Source of the DNA: an uncultured Alistipes sp. | GTDB taxonomy: Bacteria > Bacteroidota > Bacteroidia > Bacteroidales > Rikenellaceae | NCBI GenBank assembly: GCA_900553175.1 | Contig: USCH01000002.1 | Location: 23,287 to 87,286 of the forward strand | DNA length: 64,000 bases | Direction of reading: 5' to 3' | Shown: one piece after another, positions 17,279 through 25,475 of the stretch | Position numbering within the stretch: position 1 is the stretch's first letter | Layout of the letters: each line of letters opens with the position of its first letter | Translations under genes and position numbers: made by a program | Notes under the pieces: model-generated | Told to the model about the DNA's origin: nothing | Database searches by the model: none | Seen by the model: only the letters and a program-made list of their open reading frames with translations

Positions 17279-17286
17279 TATATTTG
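17279..17286 (+). promoter_or_regulatory. -7 promoter element of the tonB-like gene (TATATTTG)
   Basis: An exact TAnnTTTG match lies 77 bp upstream of the tonB-like ATG, in the divergent region with rlmN. Confidence 0.55.
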
Positions 17287-17363
17287 TGGTGCATATGCGC
17301 TCCCGACCGATGGATCGTGCATGGAGCGCGTGGCATGATAGCGAACAATTAAATTTGAGATAG

Positions 17364-18047
17364 ATGGAAATCAAGAAAACACCCAGGGCGGACCTGAACA
17401 ACAAGAGAGGTCTGTTTCTGGAGATCGGTCTTTGCGTGTCTCTGGGTCTCGTCATTCTGGCTTTCGCCTATACGCCCAAGGAGCACCGCATCGAAAAAAT
17501 CGACATGCAGATCGGCCCCGTGGAAGAGGAACTGGTGGAGATCACGCGTAACGAACAGAAGCCGCCCGAGGCGCCCAAGAAGGTCGAGGTGAAGGTGATC
17601 GCCGACCTGCTGCAGGTGGTGACCAACGAGACGAAGATCACCACCGAGGTCGACTTCGCCGAGTTCGACGAGAACACCGAGGTGATCCAGCAGGTCGAGG
17701 TGGCCGAAGAGGTGGTCGAGGACGACCAGCCGTTCATCATCGTGGAGACGATGCCCTCGTTCCAGGGCGGAGACCTCAACACGTTCCGCACCTGGGTGCA
17801 GCAGAACGTGAAATTCCCGCAGATCGCTCTGGAGAACGGCATTCAGGGCCGTGTGGTTCTGTCGTTCGTGATCGAGAAGGACGGCCGTCTGACCAACATC
17901 CAGGTGCTCCAGACCCCCGACCGGTCGCTTTCGGAAGAGGCGATCCGCGTGCTGAACAAATCGCCGAAGTGGAGCCCGGGCAAGCAGCGCAACCAGGTGG
18001 TGCGCGTGAAGTACACCTTGCCGGTCGACTTCCGCGTGCAGAATTAA
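17364..18047 (+). CDS. TonB family energy transducer
   Basis: This 227-residue protein has one N-terminal membrane segment (residues 17-36, LFLEIGLCVSLGLVILAFAY), an acidic and proline-containing periplasmic linker (residues 45-130), and a C-terminal TonB domain (about residues 135-227). The TonB domain carries the Bacteroidetes MPSFQGGDLNTFRTWVQQNVKFPQIALENGIQGRVVLSFVIEKDG, then LSEEAIRVLNKSPKWSPGKQRNQVV. TonB couples the proton motive force to outer-membrane receptors. No exbB/exbD or receptor is adjacent, so its partners lie elsewhere. Confidence 0.9.
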   Translation: MEIKKTPRADLNNKRGLFLEIGLCVSLGLVILAFAYTPKEHRIEKIDMQIGPVEEELVEITRNEQKPPEAPKKVEVKVIADLLQVVTNETKITTEVDFAEFDENTEVIQQVEVAEEVVEDDQPFIIVETMPSFQGGDLNTFRTWVQQNVKFPQIALENGIQGRVVLSFVIEKDGRLTNIQVLQTPDRSLSEEAIRVLNKSPKWSPGKQRNQVVRVKYTLPVDFRVQN

Positions 18048-18065
18048 ACGCTGTCGTCGCACTTA

Positions 18066-18102
18066 TCGAGGGTATCCTGCTTCCGGGCGGATACCCTTAT
18101 TT
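18066..18102 (+). terminator. Terminator after the tonB-like gene
   Basis: An inverted repeat agggtatcc / ggataccct with an 11-base loop is followed by tatttg on the plus strand, 20 bp after the stop codon. Confidence 0.6.
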
Positions 18103-18162
18103 GTAGCACGGAGTTTGCCCCGACGGCCCTGCGCGGTGCGGTGCGGGGCCTGCGGCGACGAA

Positions 18163-19395
18163 TTGAAATCTACGATTTTGGAAGAGAGAAAATACAACAA
18201 CGGAAAAACCCCGGAAGAGACCGCCGCCTCGGAGCGGGCCGTGCTGGTGTCGGTGATCCGCGACGACCAGCCGCCGCAGCAGGCCGAAGAGTTCCTCGAT
18301 GAGCTGGAATTTCTGGCCGAAACGGCCGACATCCGGACGGTGCGGCGCTTCACGCAGCGGCTGCCGCAGCCCTCGTCGCGCATCTATGTGGGGCCGGGCA
18401 AGCTCGAGGAGATCGCCGCCTACTGCCGCGACGAGGAGGTGGATGTGGCGATCTTCGACGACGAGCTCTCGCCCTCGCAGACGCGCAACATCGAGAAGGC
18501 GATGCCGTGCCGCATTCTGGACCGCACGCGGTTGATCCTGGACATCTTCATGTCGCGGGCCCAGACGGCCTATGCCAAAACGCAGGTGCAGCTGGCCAAT
18601 TACGAGTACATGCTGCCCCGCCTGTCGGGTCTGTGGACCCACCTCGAACGGCAGCGCGGCGGCACGGGAACGCGCGGCGGCGCCGGCGAGCGCGAAATCG
18701 AAACCGACCGGCGTATCATCCGCAACCGCATCGCCAAACTGAAGGAGGACCTCAAGAAGATCGACCGCCAGATGGCCGTGCAGCGCTCGAACCGCGGGCA
18801 GCTGGTGCGGGTGGCGCTGGTGGGATACACCAATGTCGGCAAGTCGACCCTGATGAACCTCATCGCGAAGAGCGATGTGTTCGCCGAGAACAAGCTCTTC
18901 GCCACGCTCGACACCACGGTGCGCAAGGTGGTCTTCGACAACCTCCCCTTTCTGCTCTCCGATACGGTGGGGTTCATCCGCAAGCTGCCGACCGAGCTGA
19001 TCGAGTCGTTCAAGTCGACGCTCGACGAGGTGCGCGAAGCCGATCTGCTGGTGCATGTGGTCGATGTGTCGCATCCGCAGTTCGAGGAGCAGATCGACGT
19101 GGTGAAGCAGACCTTGCAGGAGATCGGCGCGGGCGACAAACCCGTCTATCTGGTCTTCAACAAGGTCGATGCCTATACCTATGTTAAAAAAGAGGAGGAC
19201 GATCTGACGCCTTCCACGCGCGAAAACCTTTCGCTCGACGATCTGAAACGGAGCTGGATCGCCCGGGCCAACACGCCCTGCATCTTCCTTTCGGCGCTTG
19301 CGCGGACGAATGTCGACAAGTTCCGCAGCGACCTCTACGGCATGGTGCGCGAGATCCATGCCGGACGTTATCCGTTCAACAACTTCCTTTACTGA
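18163..19395 (+). CDS. hflX: Ribosome-associated GTPase HflX
   Basis: This protein of about 410 residues has the N-terminal HflX substrate domain, with RIYVGPGKLEEIAAYC and CRILDRTRLILDIFMSRAQTAYAKTQVQLANYEYMLPRLSGLWTHLERQ. It continues into a coiled region (ETDRRIIRNRIAKLKEDLKKI) and the GTPase domain with G1 GYTNVGKST near residue 224, G3 DTVGF and G4 NKVD. HflX splits or rescues stalled ribosomes. No ATG fits the start: the frame opens at TTG codons, and TTG at 18163 or 18178 is most plausible. The upstream codons RRPCAVRCGACGDE look non-coding. Confidence 0.88.
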   Translation: MKSTILEERKYNNGKTPEETAASERAVLVSVIRDDQPPQQAEEFLDELEFLAETADIRTVRRFTQRLPQPSSRIYVGPGKLEEIAAYCRDEEVDVAIFDDELSPSQTRNIEKAMPCRILDRTRLILDIFMSRAQTAYAKTQVQLANYEYMLPRLSGLWTHLERQRGGTGTRGGAGEREIETDRRIIRNRIAKLKEDLKKIDRQMAVQRSNRGQLVRVALVGYTNVGKSTLMNLIAKSDVFAENKLFATLDTTVRKVVFDNLPFLLSDTVGFIRKLPTELIESFKSTLDEVREADLLVHVVDVSHPQFEEQIDVVKQTLQEIGAGDKPVYLVFNKVDAYTYVKKEEDDLTPSTRENLSLDDLKRSWIARANTPCIFLSALARTNVDKFRSDLYGMVREIHAGRYPFNNFLY

Positions 19396-19414
19396 CAACC
19401 AAACCCAAAACCCT

Positions 19415-20071
19415 ATGGAGTTGCATATTCTCAGCCAGCAGGACACCGTTCTGAACAAGTTCATCGCCGAAATCCGCGACAAGTCGGTGCAGAAGGATTC
19501 GATGCGCTTCCGCCGCAATCTGGAGCGCATCGGCGAGGTCACCGCCTACGAAATCTCGAAAACGCTGGGCTATTCGCCCCGGGCGGTGGAGACGCCGCTG
19601 GGCGAAGCTACGGTCAACCTGTACGACGACCGGGTCGTCATCGCCACGATCCTGCGCGCCGGACTGCCTTTCCATCAGGGTTTTCTGAACTATTTCGACG
19701 ATGCGCAGAACGCTTTCGTGTCGGCCTACCGCAAGAGCAGGAAGGACGGAACGTTCACCGTCAAGGTCGAATACATTTCGTGCGGCGATCTGGAGGGGAA
19801 AACCCTGCTGCTGGTCGATCCGATGCTGGCGACCGGGTCGTCGCTCGTGCTGGCCTACAACGCCCTGTGCGAACGGGGCGGTATGCCGGCCCATACGCAT
19901 GTCGCATCGGTCATCGCCAGCGAACAGGGCATCGACTACGTGACGAAGAACATGCCGCGGCAGACCACGACCGTATGGGCTGCGGCCGTCGACGAGGAGC
20001 TTACGTCGCGTTCGTACATCGTGCCCGGCATCGGCGATGCGGGCGACCTGGCATACGGCGAGAAGATTTGA
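19415..20071 (+). CDS. upp: Uracil phosphoribosyltransferase
   Basis: This 218-residue salvage enzyme makes UMP from uracil and PRPP. Key regions are the opening ELHILSQQDTVLNKFIAEIRDK, the DDRVVIATILRAGLPFHQGFL block, the PRPP-binding loop LLLVDPMLATGSSLVLA (residues about 128-144), and the uracil-binding C-terminus SYIVPGIGDAGDLAYGEKI. The ATG at 19415 lies 19 bp after hflX, and the family begins here. Read-through from hflX is likely. Confidence 0.94.
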   Translation: MELHILSQQDTVLNKFIAEIRDKSVQKDSMRFRRNLERIGEVTAYEISKTLGYSPRAVETPLGEATVNLYDDRVVIATILRAGLPFHQGFLNYFDDAQNAFVSAYRKSRKDGTFTVKVEYISCGDLEGKTLLLVDPMLATGSSLVLAYNALCERGGMPAHTHVASVIASEQGIDYVTKNMPRQTTTVWAAAVDEELTSRSYIVPGIGDAGDLAYGEKI

Positions 20072-20129
20072 CGGAAGGAGCCTCTCCGGGGCCGGCGATG
20101 CGGGTGGCGGAGAGGGTGCGTGATGCGCT

Positions 20130-22127
20130 ATGAAGGGACTGAAAAACAAAATCGTCTTCCTCGCGGCCGTCTTTGCGGCGACGGCGGCCCTGATGGCGGT
20201 GCAGAAGCCGCTCTTTCTGGCCTGCTATGCCACGGAGGGGGTGACGGCTGCCGACTGGTGGCAGGTCGTCGGGCACGGACTGGCCCTGGACTTCACGGTG
20301 GCGGGGTATGTCACCGTCGTGCCGTGGCTGTTGGTGCTGCTCTCGCTGTGGGTGAGTCTGCCGCAGCGTGCGGTCCGGGTGGCGCTGACGCTCTATTTCG
20401 CGGCCGTGTCGCTTTTTGCGGCGGCGGTTTTCGCCGTCGATCTGGGGCTGTACGAACATTGGGGTTTCCGCCTCGATGCGACGATCCTCGTCTATCTGGC
20501 CGATCCGGCGGAGGCGGTCAAGAGCGTGGAGTGGGGGACGGGTTTGCTGCATACGCTCTATTTCGCGCTCTGCGCCGCCGCGATGATCGCGCTCTATGTC
20601 CGTGCGGTGCGGCTCTTCGACGGCCGGCGGGTCGGCTGGCGCGCCGCGCTGCCGGGGACGCTCGGGATTCTGCTGCTGGGCGGACTCGACTTCCTGGCTA
20701 TCCGCGGCGGGACGGAGGCTTCGGTGGCCAATGTCTCGAAAGTTTACTTCTCGCCGAACATGCTGCTCAATCATGCGGCCGTCAATCCCGTCTTCTCGTT
20801 CCTTTCGACCGTGGGGCAGCGGACCGACTATGCGGCGGCCTATCCTTTTTATGAGGAGGAGGAGCGTGCGGAGCGTTTCGAGGCGCTGCGGGGCAACCGC
20901 ACCGGAGAGGGCCCCGACGAACGGGTGCTGCGGCGGGAGCGTCCCAATGTGGTGGTGGTTCTGCTGGAGAGCTTCGCCCGCACGATCATGGAGGCCGAAG
21001 TCGACGGCGAGCCGGTCATGCCGCAGATGCGGCGGCTTCAGGGCGAGGGGCTCTGGTTCGAGAATTTCTTCGCCAGCTCGTTCCGCACCGACCGCGGCGA
21101 GGTGGCCGTGCTGAGCGGATTCCCGTCGCAGACGCTCCTTTCGGTGATGAAGCTGCCGGCCAAGGCCGCCACGCTGCCTTCGATGGCCCGGTCGCTGGCG
21201 GCGGAGGGGTACAAGACGAGTTTCACGTACGGCGGCGACCTGAACTTCACCAATCAGGCGGCCTACCTCTACGCCACGGGGTGGCAGCAGCTGCATTGGC
21301 AGAAGAACCTGCGTTTCGATACGCCGCCCGCCGACTGGGGATACGACGACCGGGTGATGTGCGACTGGTTCGCCGACCGCGTGATCGAATGGAGCGCCGG
21401 GGAGCAGCCTTTCCTGGCCGGGATGCTGACGCTGAGCAGCCACGTGCCGTTCGACGTGCCTTACGACCGGTTCGAGGACCGGATGCTCAATGCCATGGCC
21501 TTTTCGGACGATTGCGTGGGCCGCATGATCGAACGTTGGAAAGCCTCGCCGGCTTGGGACGATCTGCTCGTCATTCTGGTGGCCGATCACGGGTATCCCT
21601 ATCCCAAAACGCTGGCGTACAACGAGCCGATGCGCCACCGCATCCCGATGATCTGGACGGGCGGAGCGGTCGCCGGACCGCGCACGGTCGGGACCTATGC
21701 CTCGCAGATCGACATCTGCGCGACGCTGCTCGGGCAGCTGGGGATCGCGCACGACGATTTCGATTACAGCAAGGACATCTTCTCGGACGATACGCCCAAG
21801 TTCGCCTATTACACCTTCAACGAGGGTTTCGGCGTGGTCGATGCGTCGGGCGAGGCGCTGTGGGACGCTGCGTCGGGCGTGCGGATGCCCGCCGACGGTG
21901 CGACTCCCCCCCCCCGGACTGATCGACATCGGACGCACGATGCTTCAGACGACCTATGCCGACATCGCGCGGCGGTGAATACCTCGTTTTGGGTATTGTC
22001 CGTCCGGCGGCGATTCGCTACCTTTGACACCCAATCAGACTTGATTCCATGTATCGGACCGCAAGATACTCTCCCGAACAGCGGATGTGCGATCTGGTGG
22101 CGGAACATTACCCCGTTTTGCAGGTGA
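20130..22127 (+). CDS. LtaS-like membrane sulfatase/phosphoglycerol transferase with a C10 tract near the 3' end
   Basis: This protein has about five N-terminal membrane segments (to about residue 215) and a sulfatase-fold catalytic domain from RPNVVVVLLESFARTIMEAEVDG onward. T320 in SSFRTDRGE is positioned as the nucleophile of LtaS-type enzymes, and LSSHVPF and VADHGYPYPK give later metal ligands. Such enzymes transfer phosphoglycerol or phosphoethanolamine to envelope glycolipids. A run of ten C residues at 21906-21915 shifts the frame after MPADGATPPP. As written, the product runs to 22127 into the next gene, with an unrelated tail. With nine C residues it would end at 21978 as GLIDIGRTMLQTTYADIARR (615 residues), which fits the family. 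See findings. Confidence 0.8.
   Translation: MKGLKNKIVFLAAVFAATAALMAVQKPLFLACYATEGVTAADWWQVVGHGLALDFTVAGYVTVVPWLLVLLSLWVSLPQRAVRVALTLYFAAVSLFAAAVFAVDLGLYEHWGFRLDATILVYLADPAEAVKSVEWGTGLLHTLYFALCAAAMIALYVRAVRLFDGRRVGWRAALPGTLGILLLGGLDFLAIRGGTEASVANVSKVYFSPNMLLNHAAVNPVFSFLSTVGQRTDYAAAYPFYEEEERAERFEALRGNRTGEGPDERVLRRERPNVVVVLLESFARTIMEAEVDGEPVMPQMRRLQGEGLWFENFFASSFRTDRGEVAVLSGFPSQTLLSVMKLPAKAATLPSMARSLAAEGYKTSFTYGGDLNFTNQAAYLYATGWQQLHWQKNLRFDTPPADWGYDDRVMCDWFADRVIEWSAGEQPFLAGMLTLSSHVPFDVPYDRFEDRMLNAMAFSDDCVGRMIERWKASPAWDDLLVILVADHGYPYPKTLAYNEPMRHRIPMIWTGGAVAGPRTVGTYASQIDICATLLGQLGIAHDDFDYSKDIFSDDTPKFAYYTFNEGFGVVDASGEALWDAASGVRMPADGATPPPRTDRHRTHDASDDLCRHRAAVNTSFWVLSVRRRFATFDTQSDLIPCIGPQDTLPNSGCAIWWRNITPFCR
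21906..21915 (+). repeat. C10 homopolymer in the sulfatase gene
   Basis: Ten consecutive C residues lie within coding sequence, about 60 bp before the expected family stop. It is the longest C run noticed in the window, and tract length decides which of three C-termini is made. Confidence 0.9.
21996..22026 (+). promoter_or_regulatory. Promoter of the hemerythrin-LuxR gene (TTG ... TACCTTTG)
   Basis: The -7 element TACCTTTG at 22019-22026 has TTG at 21996-21998 and a 20-bp spacer. It lies just after the nine-C stop codon of the sulfatase frame, which suggests that the sulfatase originally ended at 21978. Confidence 0.6.
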
Positions 22128-22978
22128 TGAGCCGCTTCGGCATCGCTTTGGGCTTCGGCGACAAATCCGTTGCCGAGGTGTGCGGCGAAAACGGGGTCGA
22201 CACGGCTACCTTTCTGGCCGTGGCGAAACGGACGGTGGAGCGCACGGTCGACGAATCGGATGTCCGCGAGGTGTCGGTGAAGACGCTTCTCGACTATCTG
22301 CACAACTCCCACAGCTATTTTCTCGGATTCCGCCTCCCGGCCATCCGCCGCAAGCTCATCGAGGCGGTGGATTGCAGCCAGAGCGACGTCTCGTTCGCCA
22401 TACTGCGCTATTTCGACGAATATGCCGCCGAGGTCGACCGGCACATGACCTACGAGGAGCGCACGCTCTTTCCCTACGTGAGGGCGCTGCTCGACGGCGA
22501 AAAACCATCGGATTATTCGGTCGACATCTTCCGCCGGCACCACGATCAGGTGGAGGCGCGGCTGAGCGAACTCAAGAACATCATCATCAAGTATTACCCT
22601 TCGGGAAATTCGAACCTGCTGAACGGCGTGCTGTTCGACATCTTCACCTGCGAACGGGAGCTGGCGTCGCACAATGCCGTGGAGGACGAGATTTTCGTGC
22701 CGGCCGTCGAACGGCTGGCGGCCGACAGTCCGTCCGGACCGGCCAGGGAGGCGCTGAGCGCACGCGAGAAGGAGATCGTCGTCGGCGTGGTGAAAGGGAA
22801 GACCAACAAGGAGATCGCCGGGGATTTGCATATTTCGGTCCATACGGTGATCACCCACCGGCGCAACATTGCATCGAAATTGCAGATCCATTCGGCGGCA
22901 GGTCTGACGATCTATGCCATTGTGAACAAACTGGTCGAACTCTCGGAAATCAAGGACACCATCGCCGACAATTCGTGA
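22049..22978 (+). CDS. Hemerythrin-domain LuxR-type transcriptional regulator
   Basis: This 309-residue protein fuses three parts. Residues 8-60 resemble the N-terminal domain of the iron-sulfur repair protein RIC/ScdA but lack its paired cysteines. Residues 80-225 form a hemerythrin-like four-helix bundle with probable di-iron ligands H85/H88, H132, E136, H164/H165, H208 and E212. Residues 235-300 are a LuxR/GerE helix-turn-helix (LSAREKEIVVGVVKGKTNKEIAGDLHISVHTVITHRRNI). The layout suggests a one-component sensor of oxygen, nitric oxide or iron that acts directly on DNA (inference). It has its own promoter and lies 4 bp before a cation efflux gene, its likely operon partner. Confidence 0.85.
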   Translation: MYRTARYSPEQRMCDLVAEHYPVLQVMSRFGIALGFGDKSVAEVCGENGVDTATFLAVAKRTVERTVDESDVREVSVKTLLDYLHNSHSYFLGFRLPAIRRKLIEAVDCSQSDVSFAILRYFDEYAAEVDRHMTYEERTLFPYVRALLDGEKPSDYSVDIFRRHHDQVEARLSELKNIIIKYYPSGNSNLLNGVLFDIFTCERELASHNAVEDEIFVPAVERLAADSPSGPAREALSAREKEIVVGVVKGKTNKEIAGDLHISVHTVITHRRNIASKLQIHSAAGLTIYAIVNKLVELSEIKDTIADNS

Positions 22979-22982
22979 ATTC

Positions 22983-23882
22983 ATGACGCACCGTTTCCAT
23001 CATGCCGGCCCCGATGGCTCCGTCCGGTCGCTCAACCGCGCTTTCGTTGGGGGCATAGCGCTCAACGTGGCTTTCGTGGCTTTCGAAGCGGCCATGGGAT
23101 TCCTCTATGATTCGGTCGGACTGCTCTCCGATGCGGGGCACAACCTCACGGATGTGGCGGGTCTGCTGCTGGCGCTGGCGGCTTTCCGGCTCGAACGCGT
23201 GCATGCCGCACCCCGTTACACCTACGGCTATAGAAAGAGCACGGTGCTCATCTCGCTGCTCAATTCGCTGCTGCTGCTTCTGGCCGTGGGGGTGATCGTG
23301 GCGGAGGCCATCCGCCGCCTGATTCGGCCCGAGCCCGTGGAGGGCGGGGTCATCGTCTGGACGGCCGGGGCGGGGATCGCGGTCAACGGTCTGACGGCGT
23401 GGCTCTTCATGAAGGACAAGAAGCGCGACCTGAACGTGCGGGGCGCCTTTCTGCATATGGTGGCCGATGCGCTGGTGTCGGTGGGCGTGCTGGTCTCGGG
23501 ACTGGTGATCGGATGGACGGGATGGACGATCGTCGATCCCGTCGTCGGGCTGGTCGTGGCGGGCGTGATCGTGGGGTCGGTCTGGTCGCTGCTGCGCGAC
23601 AGTCTGCGCCTCTCGCTGGACGGCGTGCCGCGGGGGATCGACCCCGGGGAGCTGACGCGGCGGATGCTGGCCGCAGAGGGGGTTCTGGAGGTGCATCATC
23701 TCCATGTCTGGGCCATCAGCACCACGCAGAATGCGCTCACGGCGCATGTCGTGATCGCTTCGATGGCGGAGGCTGCGGCCGTGAAGGCGGCGCTCCGGGA
23801 GCGGTTGGCCGAAGCGGGTGTGGGGCATGTCACGCTCGAATTCGAAACGAAGGAGGAGGGTTGCTGCGGCTGCTGCGACTGA
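22983..23882 (+). CDS. Cation diffusion facilitator (CDF) family transporter
   Basis: This 299-residue inner-membrane antiporter exports divalent cations. The six membrane segments include the metal site LSDAGHNLTD (HxxxD in segment 2) and HMVADALVSVG (HxxxD in segment 5), the pattern of zinc-type CDF proteins. The cytoplasmic domain contains VLEVHHLHVWAISTTQNALTAHVV. The protein ends in a cysteine cluster CCGCCD that could bind metal. It starts 4 bp after the hemerythrin-LuxR gene, so the two are surely co-transcribed. Specificity may be Zn, Fe or others and cannot be fixed from sequence. Confidence 0.9.
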   Translation: MTHRFHHAGPDGSVRSLNRAFVGGIALNVAFVAFEAAMGFLYDSVGLLSDAGHNLTDVAGLLLALAAFRLERVHAAPRYTYGYRKSTVLISLLNSLLLLLAVGVIVAEAIRRLIRPEPVEGGVIVWTAGAGIAVNGLTAWLFMKDKKRDLNVRGAFLHMVADALVSVGVLVSGLVIGWTGWTIVDPVVGLVVAGVIVGSVWSLLRDSLRLSLDGVPRGIDPGELTRRMLAAEGVLEVHHLHVWAISTTQNALTAHVVIASMAEAAAVKAALRERLAEAGVGHVTLEFETKEEGCCGCCD

Positions 23883-23916
23883 AGCGGAGCCCGTGCGTCG
23901 GGCGGAGCGCCGTCGT

Positions 23917-24177
23917 CTACGGCACGGGGTCGTAGCCGCTGCCTCCCCACGGGTGGCAGCGTGCGAGGCGCCGGAGGGTGAGCCAGCCTCCTTTCAGCGG
24001 GCCGTATTTGCGCAGCGCCTCGAGCGCATATTGGGAGCAGGTGGGGGTGAACCGGCATGCCGGAGGCGTCAGCGGCGAAATGCAGAGCTGGTAGAGACGC
24101 ACCGCGGCGATCAGCGGCAGGGCGCAAAGGCGTTTAAAGATGCCCGGCAACCGTGTCCAGAATCCGGTGGACGGCAT
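23917..24177 (-). CDS. yidD: Membrane protein insertion efficiency factor YidD
   Basis: This 86-residue protein has the full YidD signature: an N-terminal amphipathic helix, [59 protein letters not shown] with its three conserved cysteines. YidD aids membrane protein insertion by YidC. Its ATG overlaps the end of rnpA by 44 bp, and no later start is available upstream of the conserved region. Proximity to rnpA matches the usual bacterial order, although rpmH and yidC are not here. Confidence 0.9.
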   Translation of the reverse strand: MPSTGFWTRLPGIFKRLCALPLIAAVRLYQLCISPLTPPACRFTPTCSQYALEALRKYGPLKGGWLTLRRLARCHPWGGSGYDPVP

Positions 24178-24505
24178 GTTGGATCTGTTTGTAGGGCAGG
24201 ACCTCCTTCGACGAGTAGATGAGGGCCAGATCGAGGTTCAGGGTGCGGGCGTCGGCGCAGAGAATCGATTTCTGGAGCCGGTAGGCCTCTTTGGTGCGGC
24301 GGCGCAGCAGGTTGCGCTTGTTGGCCCGCTTGTGGTACCTCTTCGGCACGGAGAACATCGCCTCGACGCTCCGTTCGGCATCGGGTTCGGCATACCAGAC
24401 ATAACGGAACGGGAAGACGAACCCGCTTTCGCCGTTTTCGAACAGACGGCGGACGGCCCCCTGCGAACGGAGCCTTTGGGAGCGCGGAAGCGAACGGTCG
24501 GTCAT
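24134..24505 (-). CDS. rnpA: Ribonuclease P protein component
   Basis: This 123-residue basic protein is the protein subunit of RNase P, which matures the 5' ends of tRNAs. It has the RNR motif [16 protein letters not shown], the opening [20 protein letters not shown], the central strand [15 protein letters not shown] and the C-terminal [18 protein letters not shown] typical of Bacteroidetes. It lies between hemD and yidD. Three near-identical 11-bp tandem copies (gtcggaggcgt and variants) lie at and just before its start. Confidence 0.93.
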   Translation of the reverse strand: MTDRSLPRSQRLRSQGAVRRLFENGESGFVFPFRYVWYAEPDAERSVEAMFSVPKRYHKRANKRNLLRRRTKEAYRLQKSILCADARTLNLDLALIYSSKEVLPYKQIQHAVHRILDTVAGHL

Positions 24506-24539
24506 GTCGGAGGCGTGTCGGAGGCGTGTCGGAGTGGTC
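24505..24539. repeat. Short tandem repeat upstream of rnpA
   Basis: The unit gtcggaggcgt occurs twice exactly (24505-24515, 24516-24526), and a third copy begins as gtcggagtgg. It sits at the rnpA start codon and leader. Confidence 0.7.
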
Positions 24540-24581
24540 GGTTGCGGAATCGTTCGGGCCGAAGAAGCTGCCGAAGATACG

Positions 24582-25442
24582 TCATTTACGGGTTTCGGCA
24601 GGGCGCCGGATGCGGCTTTTCTTGGCCAGCCGGTGCTGCTGCGTGCGGAGGAACTCCTCCTTGCGGGTGTCGGCGGTCAGCTCCACGGGCTCCATCTCCT
24701 CGCCTTTGAGCAGTTTGTCGAGGTACAGATCGACGGCCTTGACCATCGAGGGCGCCGCGGGCGTGGGGGCATTCGCCAGAACGGTGATGCCGGCATCGAG
24801 GGCGGCGCGCAGCGTGCCTTCGCCGAAAACGGCGATGGCGGGCAGGTTGTCGGTGCCGAATTTTTCGATCAGGACCTTGACGTCCGAAGGCGAGTAGAGC
24901 GCCAGCATCTCGAAGTCGGCGAGATTCAGGTCGTCGGTTTCGGCGGGCACCGTGCGGGCCAGGATCACGGGGTCGACCGCGAGTTTGAGTTTGGCCAGCG
25001 CGTCGGGCAGCTCGGGTTTGTGGGGCAGGCTCAGGGCGAGCAGGAACCGCTCCTCCTTGTGCTTGATGATCTGTTCGACGAGCGAGGTGAACGATCCGTC
25101 GCCGAACGAAATCTTACGCTTGCGGTAGACGATGTATTTTTGCAGATAGAGCGCCACGGCCTCGGTCTGGCAGATGTATTTCATGCTTTCGGGCACGGTG
25201 ATGCGCGCCTCCTCGCAGATGTGGAAAAAACTGTCGACAGTGGTTCGCGACGTGAAGATCACGGCCGTGTGGTCGAGGATTTCCAACCGCTGCGAGCGGA
25301 ACTCCTTGAGCGAAACCCCCTCGACGCGGATGAACGGACGGTAGACGATCTCCGTTTTGTATTTCTGAGACAATTCGTAGAACGGGGACTTCTCGATGAT
25401 GGCCGGTTTCGGCTGGGAAACCAGGATGCTCTTGACTTTCAA
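24582..25442 (-). CDS. hemD: Uroporphyrinogen-III synthase
   Basis: This 286-residue HemD-family protein cyclises hydroxymethylbilane to uroporphyrinogen III in heme synthesis. The divergent family shows the expected two-lobe fold: an N-terminal SILVSQPKPAIIEKSPFYELSQKYKTEIVYRPFIRVEG, a TAVIFTSRTTVDSFFHICEEARI segment and a second lobe ending DNLPAIAVFGEGTLRAALDAGI. The C-terminal 40 residues are charged (EEFLRTQQHRLAKKSRIRRP) and go beyond the fold. Position between the DUF4271 gene and rnpA is a common Bacteroidetes arrangement. Whether the organism makes heme from scratch cannot be judged from this window. Confidence 0.85.
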   Translation of the reverse strand: MKVKSILVSQPKPAIIEKSPFYELSQKYKTEIVYRPFIRVEGVSLKEFRSQRLEILDHTAVIFTSRTTVDSFFHICEEARITVPESMKYICQTEAVALYLQKYIVYRKRKISFGDGSFTSLVEQIIKHKEERFLLALSLPHKPELPDALAKLKLAVDPVILARTVPAETDDLNLADFEMLALYSPSDVKVLIEKFGTDNLPAIAVFGEGTLRAALDAGITVLANAPTPAAPSMVKAVDLYLDKLLKGEEMEPVELTADTRKEEFLRTQQHRLAKKSRIRRPAETRK

Positions 25443-25475
25443 TCTGAACCTGTTTTTACGTAGTTGTAGCTCGGA

